This document shows positions 55,103-64,000 of a stretch of DNA of 64,000 nucleotides, in pieces (the first letter of the stretch is position 1; each line of letters starts with the position of its first letter). Source of the stretch: Dipteronia dyeriana (lineage: Eukaryota > Streptophyta > Magnoliopsida > Sapindales > Sapindaceae); assembly GCA_032871835.1 (NCBI GenBank), contig CM065300.1, forward strand, positions 65,917,192 through 65,981,191. Reading direction: 5' to 3'. Under the pieces are notes generated by a model. The model was not told the DNA's origin, made no database searches, and saw only the letters and a list, made by a program, of their open reading frames with translations. The translations under genes and the position numbers were made by a program.

Positions 55103-56017
55103 TTGGAAGAGGACAATATAAATAATTTTGTGACTAAAAGTAGAATTGTCCTGAATGAGCTTTCAGGAGATACAATTCCACAAGAGGTTTCACTACCAAC
55201 CCGAATTGTAAGTTCTGTACCAACACAAGATCAACAATCTACCATACCTCATCGTATTGGGAGGGTTAATAGACAACCCAAGAGATACATCGGTCTAGGA
55301 GAATCTGTAGAGAATCTTTCGGACGACGATGATCCCTATACGTATAAGGAAGCAATGAAAGATGTTGATTGTCGCCATTGGCAAAAGGCAATGCAATCCA
55401 AAATTGAATCTATGTTCAAAAATAAAGTCTGGTCTCTTGTAGACTTGCCTAAAGGGATAAAACCCATTGGGTGCATGTGGGTATACAAGAGGAAAAGAGG
55501 AATGGATGGAAAGATGGAAACCTTTAAATCTAGATTGGTAGCTAAAGGTTATACACAGAATGAAGGTATCGATTATGAAGAAACCTTCTCTCTTGTGGCC
55601 ATGTTTAAATCCATTAGGATACTTTTATCTATTGCAACATCTCTAGACCTAGAGATTAGGCAAATGGATGTCAACACAGCTTTCCTTAATAAAAGTCTTG
55701 ACGAAAGCATCTATATGATGCAACCAGAAGGATTCATTGAAAAAGGCCAAGAAGAAAAGGTATGCAAGTTATAAAGATCTATATATGGATTGAAGCAAGC
55801 ATCTAGATCCTGGAACATAAGGTTTGATCAAGCCTTGAAAAGTTTTGGATTTATTCAAAACCTTGACGAACCTTGTGTATACAAAAGGATTAAAAGCGAC
55901 AAGTTGGTTTTCCTAGTTCTTTATGTTGATGATATACTACTCATAGGAAACGATGTAGGTGTATTGACATCAGTAAAAAATTGGTTAGCAAAACAATTCG
56001 ATATGAAGGACTTATGA
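55103..56017 (+). pseudogene. Copia reverse transcriptase, element A
   Basis: After a linker (GRVNRQPKRYIGLGESVENL) come YKEAMKDVDCRHWQKAMQSK, VWSLVDLPKGIKPIGCMWVY, FKSRLVAKGYTQNEGIDYEE, SIRILLSIATSLDLEIRQMD and VNTAFLNKSLDESIYMMQPE. A stop at 55772-55774 precedes SIYGLKQASRSWNIRF. The catalytic LVLYVDDILLIGND is intact near 55917-55950. The frame ends KQFDMKDL followed by a stop. Confidence 0.92.
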
Positions 56018-56909
56018 GAAACAAGTTATATTCTTGGCATCCAAGTCATAATGGATCGAAAGAATAGAACGATTGCATTATCCCAAGCTTCATACATAGA
56101 TAAAATCTTGTCTAGGTTCTCCATGCAAGATTCCAAGAAAGGTAAGTTACCTTTCATACATGAAATCAAACTTTCTAAGGAACAAGTTCCTAAGAATGAG
56201 CATGAAGAGCAATTCATGGGTAGGGTTCCATATGCACCGGCAGTTGGAAGTCTCATGTATGCAATGCTCTGTACTAGACCAGATATTTATTTTGATGTGG
56301 GTATAATTAGCAGGTTTCAATCGAAGCTTGGTCCTGATCACTGGACCGCAGTAAAGCATATTTTCAAGTATCTCAAGAGAATGAGAGATTATATGCTTGT
56401 ATACTCTTGAGGGGATTTAATTTCCTGTTGGGTATACAGATTCTAATTTTCAGTCAGATTCTGACTCCAAGAGATCTAAATCAGGATCTGTGTTTACTAT
56501 TGGAGGATGGACAATCATATGGAGGAGTATCAAGCAATCTTGTATTGCTGATTTCACCATAAAAGCCAAGTATGTTGCCGCATGCGAGGCTACTAAAGAG
56601 GTTGTCTGGCTTTGACAATTCTTGACTGATTTGGAAGTGGTTCCTAATGCGAATAAGCAGATCACTACCTATTGTGACAATAGTGGAGCAGTGGCTAATT
56701 TGAGAGAACCAAGAAGTCATACGGGAGGGAAACACGTTGAAAGAAAGTATCATCTTTTGAGGGAAATTGTGCATAGGGGTGATGTGACGATTACCAAGAT
56801 CGTGTCAGCAAATAATCTAGTGGATCCCTTTACAAAGGCTCTTCCACAAAAGAGTTTTGATGGACATCTAGAGAACATAGAGATGAAAGATATGACCCGT
56901 TTGCTATAA
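56018..56909 (+). pseudogene. Copia RNase H, element A
   Basis: SYILGIQVIMDRKNRTIALS, SYIDKILSRFSMQDSKKGKL, PYAPAVGSLMYAMLCTRPDI and HWTAVKHIFKYLKRMRDYML lead to a stop at 56408. The core continues in broken frame: GYTDSNFQSD, then ADFTIKAKYVAA, where the conserved TMEAEY catalytic Glu is Lys. CDNSGAVANLREPRSH keeps its Asp; KALPQKSFDGHLENI ends it. The E>K change alone should inactivate RNase H. Confidence 0.88.
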
Positions 56910-56923
56910 AGTAAGAGGGAGAT
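56909..56923 (+). promoter_or_regulatory. Polypurine tract of element A
   Basis: AAGTAAGAGGGAGAT immediately precedes the 3' LTR start TGTTAGGATTATAC. Confidence 0.8.
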
Positions 56924-59076
56924 TGTTAGGATTATACTCGTTAGCAAGAGTATAATAATGTATTTGACAATCCTTTCACATTAATAAAGTGATTTCTAGT
57001 TTAACAAATCTTATAGCATTTATAGTTTGATTATTATAATTGTTAAAAGCAAATAATCATAAGGTCAAAAAACTATGAGGAAAGAAGAATTGTTCATACA
57101 TCTAGATATGTATGAGGTAGACACAATTCTTTAGTTAGTCTTGAATAATATTCAAAACTTAAGATAAAAGTTGGGCGCCTTTATCTTATCAAAGTTATAG
57201 ATTCTTTTGCTAGCATTTGAGTGGGATCAAATGTGTTATGATGAGTCTAAAATCATTAAAGTGTGGTGTCCTTTAGGCAAAAGAATCTAGTTCACTGGGT
57301 GCATTGAATTGGATCACAGTGAAATACTTTATCTAGAACCGTCAATGGACAAAAGTTTTCACTTGAAGACAATCGGGGAGTCTATCTCAATCCTAAGATA
57401 AATGATGGACTTATGGTTGCAAGTGTTATCATTTGAGCTATCAATGAGTACGATTATATATGATAGTCTATCCTCAATAGTTTGGTGGTATTCATTTGTT
57501 AATCGATAGAGGACTTCATTTATAGATATGGACATCGTGGCTCAATTTATTAAATGAGAGTAGAATATCATAATATAGATGTTTTGAGGTATTGGATACT
57601 AAATCTTAACGTTAAGTTTTCAATAGTGTCAATTGAAATATGGCTTCTGGACAAGTCAAAATATCCTAGTTCAAAATATCATAGTTCAAAATGTGGTCAT
57701 ATGAGTAAATATGGTAACTTGGGGAGCTATAGGCGGTCTATGAGCTCTTGGTGATTACTGACATTCTTCACGAGGATACACTTTCTCCAATAAGGTTGTC
57801 TAGAGTATGAGTAAGAAATATTAACTTATTCTATCTTTATTTAAGAGTTTAATTTTAGTTTTTTAGTGGAATGAACTAAAATTAATAGATCGGACCTAAG
57901 TGAATCATTTGTTGATTGTGTTTGGGTTGTGTCTATTGGAGCTCAAATTTGGAAAGCCCGCCAAGATCCTCAATCCACACAAACTTGCATGGATCACTTG
58001 ATATATTCTATCAAACCAATTTAGGGATCCATCTAGAATTGTATTGAGGCATTTGGACTTGTTTCTTTCTGTAAGAATGGGTATAGTTCACATATGGACT
58101 TTTTATTAAGGTTCAATAGATTTAATAAAATAGAAAAAATAATATAATGGTCCATATATGGTGTTGGGCGGCAAAGCTATATAGTTTAGCTTAATTATAT
58201 TATTTTTATTTTATCATTTAATTAAATAGAAATTAATTAATTTAGTAATTAATTAATTATTTAATTTAAAGTCAAAATCTTTTTTCTTGTAGGAGAAGGT
58301 CTCATAATATTATACTATTGTTGGTATTATAATTAATATTAAAGATTATATTTGATAAGTAGATAAATAAAAGGAATTATTTATCAAGTCAAATTAGGAA
58401 ATCTTTAATATGGTTACAAATACACTATTGAGTTGGATTAGGAGTCTTGGTGTAGGAAATAGTTCTTTTTGGAAAAGGATTCTTGGTCACCAAGTAAATC
58501 CACCTAAGGATAGGATTCTTACCCACCAAGTAAATCCTTATTTGGAAAGGATTTGTGATCCTGTATATACATCTCTTGAATTTCGGCCAGCCATATAATT
58601 ATAAAAAGAGAATTTCGACCAGCCCTAACAATTTTAAAGAGAAGATTTCGACCAACCTAAGAATTCTACTTGGAGAGAATTCGGCCACCATAAGAATTTT
58701 GGGAGAAAATTTTGTTTTTGCTCTAGAAAAAATTCGATCAACTCTAAGAAATAGTGTGAGATTCGGCAAAAAAGAAAAGGAAGAAAGTACGTTTAGTTTT
58801 TGATAGTACACTAGTAGCCTTTACTTTTAAAGGTTTTGTGTACAACATCTAATCAAGATTCACGCGAGTTTCAATCAAATTGATTGACAATTCACAATTG
58901 ACCTAACGTTCTTTGTTTTCTTCTTGGAGGATAATTATGACTAATAAAGAAAAAGATTTTGTTTGTTTCTATCCTCAGGTGTACAATTTAAAGTAAGAGA
59001 GCCCACACTCCTAGGTGATTCACGTTCGTGATTGGATTGGAAGATCTTACGGATTCAATTCGGCGATAGTTCAATC
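56924..59076 (+). mobile_element. 3' LTR of element A (truncated)
   Basis: TGTTAGGATTATACTCGTTA onward matches the 5' LTR until 'cggcgatagttcaatc' (59076). There the LTR of element H starts; the last ~150 bp are missing. Includes a 16-bp local duplication 'aaaatatc.tagttc' near 57660-57690. Confidence 0.88.
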
Positions 59077-59453
59077 TGTTGGAATCCCGTTCACCGGTCA
59101 CACAGCGGAAGTAAGGTTTTAAAATTTTTAATACAGATGATAATATGTATTTGGGACCAGTGAACTTGGGATCGTAATTATTTTTCGAAACTAATACATA
59201 CAATATGTAAACACAGGAAATTGATATTGATATAATCGAAAGAAAAAAATCTTACTAACGTTTGGAGGCTCCTTCACTTTACGATATGCTAATGTCTGAA
59301 CCATTTGATCTTCCTCGCTATCTCCCAGGACTGATGACTGTGTATAGACGCGTCACGGTCTCAAAAACTTGAGAAGAGGATATAGAGAGAAGAAAAAGAA
59401 ACTATTTCTTCCAAGTAAAAATACCACGAACAATTCTAGTTCAAAATTATATT

Positions 59454-59488
<35 letters not shown>

Positions 59489-61126
59489 CACTGTGCAGTG
59501 CGCACGACTTGCATTCAAAACCCAAAACCAATATTGTTTTTTTTTTTACTTGATCTCTCTGACTTTATTTGTTGTTTGATTCACGCACACACATGCACTG
59601 AAAATCAAGTCATCAATGCATGTGTTGGTTAACACTTGATACACACACCTCATTTAGTTATTGTATCTCATACAAACACCAATGTATGTGCATTTATCTA
59701 TGTTGATTTTTTTTTTATTATTAAAACATATATATACATTTATTTTAATAAAACTAATCAATTTCAATCTTTTAAGATATCTCATATCTTTAAAGATATT
59801 AATTAATTTTTTTGAATTCAAACTCTTTAAATTCAAAATCAAATATCTAATTTAATAAAAATAAAATAATCAAATTATTTTATCTTCATTCAAATTAAAT
59901 ATCAATCAACATCCTCCAACTTAATGGTTAACAATATAATTAAATAATCACATTATTTAATTTATTTAATCACCATTATTCATTAATTAAATAATCTTAT
60001 TATTCGTTAATTAAATAATCTTATTATTCAATTAATTCCTGAATAAATATGTGTCACTTTCGTAACACAATTAATTGGACAATCCAATTAATTAACCGTG
60101 ACCCTTGTTACCTAAATCGATCAGGCTAGCAAGGGGACATAATGGACCCACAGTATTTTGAGCTCCAATAATCATCGGAATCATTAATTTAACTCTTTAA
60201 TTAATATTCCTTTATTATTAACTTCTGTGTTATTCCATAAAAAACCCGAAGATGTACTCTCTCAACTGTAGATGCTTTTACACAGACCGATACAACTCGG
60301 TGTCCATCGATATAGCTATTACATATGGTGTGATCCTTCACAGTAGTTCATAATTAGAGCTGACTCATAATGTCCGTTAAACCCCTCTAATTACATATAT
60401 CCTTTAAGTACCGTTGATTCTCTAATGGACAATAAATCTTATTTCATCATGGAATTATGAGAGCACTCATATTGTCCAATGCCTGAATCAACCCTTAAGG
60501 GAACTACCATCTACTTCTTACAAGAAGAAGTGGATTCCACTATTGTGTACAAACCTTCCCAGCCACAAGCCAAACCGCAATCCCAACAAACGGAGTATAT
60601 TGATCAGGAAATGCATCTGAACTCACCCATGGTATATCAAAGACCACGATCTAACCTGAAGGAGTCGATAAGACACTTAGGATTAAGATCACCGACATAT
60701 AGCCATCATTAGTTGATTTATATGAATCCCATCGGTAAACAGATCTTAGTGTGAGATTCATATATATCATGGCCCAGTCCTGTATGATCACATCATACAA
60801 GGTACCTCCATTCCCATATCTTATATGAATGATTCAGGATAGAATCACTGTACATTACGGAATGGACCGCAACTATAGATTAACCATAAATAAAGTACTC
60901 AGCTTTGTTTGCTATCTATGGACTATTTAGATTGCACGTCTCTTACTGTATCCATCCATATATGACACTCATATGCACAGTTCGAGATTACATCCGGCAA
61001 TCCAGGATGTTAATATGTGAACACGTTTATAAAATAAATAACATAACAATAATGAATTGAACCTTTCTTTTTATTAACTTCATAAATCCATTTACAAATA
61101 ACATGCTTAGGGCATAAACCCTAACA
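59077..61126 (-). mobile_element. 3' LTR of element H
   Basis: 2050 bp; plus-strand TGTTGGAATCCC to AACCCTAACA, so the element reads TGTTAGGGTTTATGCC..GGGATTCCAACA. It contains a (TA)n(TG)n run at about 59454-59488. It sits in A's 3' LTR. A TSD cannot be checked because the other end is lost. Confidence 0.85.
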
Positions 61127-61140
61127 ATCTCCCACTTGCA
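61127..61140 (-). promoter_or_regulatory. Polypurine tract of element H
   Basis: The minus strand reads TGCAAGTGGGAGAT directly before TGTTAGGG. Confidence 0.8.
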
Positions 61141-61247
61141 CTAAAGCATGTGAGGCATGTCTCGTAACCCTAAACCATCTAGGTGACCCTAAAACACTTT
61201 AGCCGTTAAGGTCTTTGTAAATGGATCAGCATGATTTTCTTACGAGG

Positions 61248-61793
61248 CTATCTTAGTGACGACCACATCTTCTCTTTTGGCATTATCTCTCTGATGAGAT
61301 GATACTTTCTCTCTATATGCTTCCCTCTCTTGTGGCTTCTTGGTTCTTTGGAGTTAGCCACAGCACCACTGTTATCACAATAAAGTGTGATGGGCTTATC
61401 CAAGTCTGAAACAACTTCTAGATCACTTAAGAACTTACGGAGCCAAATAACCTCTTTAGCAGCTTCACAAGCGGCTACATATTCAGCTTCCATGGTGGAG
61501 TCAGCAATGCAAGATTGCTTGATACTTATCCACACAATGGCCCCACCACCTTGGGTAAATACTGATCCAGACGTGGATTTTCTAAAATCCCTGTCTGACT
61601 GAAAATCAGAATCCGTGTATCCTAATGGGATCAAATCCTGTCCGGAATACACTAGCAAATAATTTTTCGTTCTCTGAAGATACTTGAGAATAGTCTTGAC
61701 AGCAACCCAATGATCCAATCCTGGGTTGGACTGATATCTGCTGACTACTCCCACTGCATAGCAGATGTCCGGTCTTATAACATAACATAACAT
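61248..61793 (-). pseudogene. Copia RNase H, element H
   Basis: A 181-codon open frame: IRPDICYAVGVVSRYQSNPG, HWVAVKTILKYLQRTKNYLL, GYTDSDFQSDRDFRKSTSGS, CIADSTMEAEYVAACEAAKE (catalytic Glu intact), LYCDNSGAVANSKEPRSHKR and GKHIERKYHLIREI. The first Asp (YTDS), Glu (MEAEY) and second Asp (YCDNSG) are present. It stops shortly after REI, where the usual DPLTK tail is lost by frameshift. Confidence 0.9.
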
Positions 61794-62740
61794 ACACGAG
61801 ACTACCTACTGCCGATGCATAGGGTACACGTCTCATATCCTCAACTTCTTGAGGTGTCTTAGGACATTGTTTCTTAGACAAGTGAACTCCATGCATAGAA
61901 GGTAAATTACCTTTCTTAGAGTTCTGCATCAAAAATCGCACAAGAATCTTATCGATATATGATGCCTGAGACAGTGCTATGTGTTTGTTCTTACGATCCT
62001 TTATAAGTTGGATCTGTAGAACATAACTTGCCTTTCCCAAATCTTTCATTTGGAATTGGCTAGCCAGCCAACCCTTTACATCAGATAACACTCTCACATC
62101 ATTCCCATTGAGTAGGATATCATCTACCTATAGGACTAAGAAAACTACTTTCTTATCAATGATGCACTTGTAGACTCAAGACCCATCGACGTTCTGCTTG
62201 AAGCCATAGGTTTTGATCACATCATCAAACCTGATGTTCTAAGATCTAGATGCTTGCTTAAGTCCATAGATGGACCTTTGCAACTTGCAAACCTTTTGCT
62301 CTTGATCTGGAGACACGAATCCCTCTGGTTGCATCATATAGATACTCTCATCAAGATTTCCATTCAAGAATGCAGTCTTGACGTCCATTTACCAAATTCA
62401 TAATCGAAATAGGCAGCAATGGATAAGAGAATCCGAATAGACTTAAACATGGCTACTGGCGATAAGGTCTCGTCATAATCGACCCCCTCCTTCTGGGTAT
62501 AACCCTTGGCCATTAGCCTTGATTTGAATGTCTCTACCTTTCCGTCTACTCCTCTCTTTCTCTTGTAGACCCACTTACACCCTATGGGTTTTATCCCATC
62601 CGGTAAGTCTAAAAGATCTCAGACTGAGTTAGAGTACATGGACTCCATCTCGAGATTCATGGCTTTAAGGCATTCCTTATCAGGATCTTCCATTGCATTG
62701 TTAAATGTCAATGGATCATCCACACCATCAGCAGAGACAA
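61794..62740 (-). pseudogene. Copia reverse transcriptase, element H
   Basis: Minus-strand frames: NNAMEDPDKECLKAMNLEME, LDLPDGIKPIGCKWVYKRKR, FKSRLMAKGYTQKEGVDYDE, SIRILLSIAAYFDYE, then frameshifts. The catalytic box reads L*VDDILLNGND: the Tyr of YVDD is a TAG stop (plus 62128-62130). The C-terminal part is open from 62097 (SDVKGWLASQFQMKDLGKAS, HIALSQASYIDKILVRFLMQ, RRVPYASAVGSLVYVMLC). Non-functional. Confidence 0.88.
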
Positions 62741-62839
62741 CACCTTATCTTTCACTTATACCTAAATAGCGTTCAGGTTGTCTCACAACCCTTTCACTAC
62801 CTCTAGGTGGTAGTGTATCCTGATCAGGAACCATCTGAC

Positions 62840-63455
62840 TCTCAGATATTTATGGATCAACAACTCTTGTTGATGAAGCACTAGTCTCACCAGGCTCTAA
62901 CTCATTCAATACAATCTTAGAACAACATTAATGGTGAATAATATAATTGTCCTTAAGAAACGTTGCATTTGTCGATACAAATACTTTGTTATCTTCGGGA
63001 CTATAGAAGTGTCCACCTTTGGTCTCTTTGGAGTATCCTACAAACATGCAGACCAAATACTTGGAGTCTAGCTTTCCACTTCTATTCTTTAGCAAGTGTG
63101 TTGGACACTCCCATATACAGAAATGTCACAAACTAGCTTTACGACCATTCCACAACTCTAGGGGAGTCTTAGGAACAGATTTGGATGGCACAACATTCAA
63201 AATGTATGCCGTTGTTTGTAATGCATATCCCTAGAAGGAATTTGGTAATTATGAGAAACTAATCATAGATCTCACCATTTCCATTAGGGTTCTATTTCTC
63301 CTCTCCGCTACATCATTTTGATGAGGTGTACCAGGAGCTGTGAGTTGGGAAACTATCCCATGCTCAACCATGAAGTCTTCAAACTCTTGGTCAAGATACT
63401 CACCTCCACGATCCGATCGTAGTGACTTGATAGTCCTACCTAATTGATTCATAAA
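62840..63455 (-). pseudogene. Copia integrase, C-terminal part, element H
   Basis: The 63452-63249 frame reads MNQLGRTIKSLRSDRGGEYL (second catalytic Asp), TAPGTPHQNDVAERRNRTLM (catalytic Glu) and EMVRSMISFS. After a stop come GYALQTTAYILNVVPSKS-like, VCMFVGYSKETKGGHFYSPE and NKVFVSTNATFLKDNY. The first catalytic Asp and zinc domain should lie beyond 63455, but the sequence there is unrelated, so the gene is truncated. Confidence 0.85.
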
Positions 63456-64000
63456 TTAACGATTTGAATCTTACTAATGACAAAAGTTTCAGAAAGAATA
63501 CTTGATCTAGATAATTAGATAAATACTAGTTACAAAAAATTAAAGAATACTAGATCTAGATATCTAGATAGATACTAATAATAAATAAAAAATACACTAG
63601 ATATGTCATTGCAATATAGAAAACGATTATTACATGTGTGATGGTTGAGTAATATAACAATTTCTAAAAAAAAATATTTTATGATCAGAATATCATATTA
63701 ATGTAATGCTTATTCGTATCAGACAATTAGAGGATTTTCAATGCAAAAGTGGTTTACATATGAATTATTGTTGGCATGACAATAATGTCAAGAGATTTGC
63801 TTCTTATATGGTATAAATATGGATTTGATAGACGGTCAACTTAAAATTTGGTCTCCAATGTTTCCGTTTAAAACACATCTTGTTTTAATGGCGTGTCCAA
63901 TTTTATTTCCTATTTTTTTTATTTCCTTACAAAAAATAAAAGAAAAAATAATGACAATCATAAATGTTTGTTGCGTCAACCTGAAAAAGGGTTGTGCAAC
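63456..64000. other. AT-rich unassigned sequence
   Basis: No coding, LTR or RNA motif is recognised. It contains a diverged ~48-bp direct repeat ('gaatact(t/a)gatctagata..tagata(a/g)atacta') at about 63500 and 63546. It may be host intergenic DNA or an unknown repeat abutting the broken end of element H. Confidence 0.4.
63499..63592. repeat. ~48-bp imperfect direct repeat
   Basis: Two units beginning 'agaatact' with 'gatctagata(a/t)(t/c)(t)agata' followed by A/T-rich tails. Confidence 0.6.

Larger units (their letters stand above)
37722..59076 (+). mobile_element. Element A: copia element (Tork-like by motif), with nested Tat gypsy
   Basis: 5' LTR 37722-51762 (split by the gypsy 39256-50933), Met-tRNA primer site, gag, integrase, RT, RNase H, polypurine tract, and a 3' LTR from 56924 that is cut at 59076 by element H. 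Order gag-IN-RT-RH is diagnostic of Ty1/copia. It inserted in the protease of element C. The 5' flank CTAGT (37717-37721) cannot be paired because the 3' end is lost. Stops and deletions in gag, protease and RNase H make it defective. Confidence 0.85.
59077..63455 (-). mobile_element. Element H: minus-strand copia, 5' truncated
   Basis: 3' LTR 59077-61126, polypurine tract, RNase H, RT, then part of integrase up to 63455 on the minus strand. The 5' part (gag, protease, 5' LTR) is missing at 63455 or lies beyond a further rearrangement. Coding motifs are similar to element A, so the two are related families, but the LTRs differ. Confidence 0.85.

Noticed and set aside
59654..59855. Short hydrophobic frames on both strands
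   Set aside because: AT-rich interior of element H's LTR; frames on both strands arise from low GC and lack motifs.

Overview
This window looks like repeat-dense chromatin from a flowering plant, most likely a large-genome eudicot. The evidence is Ty1/copia and Ty3/gypsy LTR retrotransposons with plant-type features: initiator-Met-tRNA and Asn-tRNA primer sites, SIRE-type LTRs ending in a CACCCCC(C)TCTAG block, a Tat-type gypsy element with a second RNase H, and chromovirus pol genes. I found no credible host gene, rRNA gene, tRNA gene or CRISPR array. Almost every base can be assigned to an LTR retrotransposon, a solo LTR, a SINE or a DNA-transposon-like relic. All coding regions are broken by stops, frameshifts or deletions, so nothing here looks autonomous today.

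Layout. 1-3574: a gypsy-type LTR with 119-bp and 99-bp arrays, split by a solo SIRE-type LTR (213-2679). 3575-6060: a minus-strand gypsy gag relic with primer site and LTR. 6061-15480: a plus-strand chromovirus (gag, protease, RT, integrase, chromodomain-like tail) whose RT is split by a minus-strand solo SIRE-type LTR (9300-11486, TSD TTCTC). It is flanked by two copies of one LTR-like repeat (here 'LTR-X') in opposite orientation. 15627-18426: a small LTR-bounded chromovirus derivative. 18427-29897: element B, a gag-only SIRE-type element with TSD GGTCT; its 3' LTR holds a copia solo LTR (25040-27525) and a SINE (28165-28349) with a 16-bp TSD. 29903-33637: a minus-strand chromovirus pol relic split by a third LTR-X. 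33638-34580: a hAT-like DNA element.

34581-59076: a three-level nest. A 5'-truncated SIRE-type element C (LTR end, primer site, gag, protease) is interrupted by copia element A (37722-59076). The 5' LTR of A is in turn split by an 11.7-kb minus-strand Tat-lineage gypsy (39256-50933, TSD GTTAC). 59077-63455: a minus-strand copia element H (3' LTR, RNase H, RT, part of integrase) that truncates A's 3' LTR. 63456-64000: AT-rich sequence with no recognised feature.

The most interesting unit is the Tat-lineage element. It has the usual gag-PR-RT-RH-aRH-IN order on the minus strand. Between integrase and its 3' LTR it also carries a decayed, apparently spliced antisense gene (plus strand 40621-43261, two short GT-AG introns). 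That gene has a region resembling the 'putative gypsy type transposon' domain (Pfam PF04195) and a C-terminal coiled coil. Next to it is an eight-copy minisatellite, and the PBS match to tRNA-Asn extends through the T-arm.

Family and lineage names come from motif recognition by eye, not from database searches. Where no TG/CA end or target-site duplication (TSD) is given, the boundaries are approximate.
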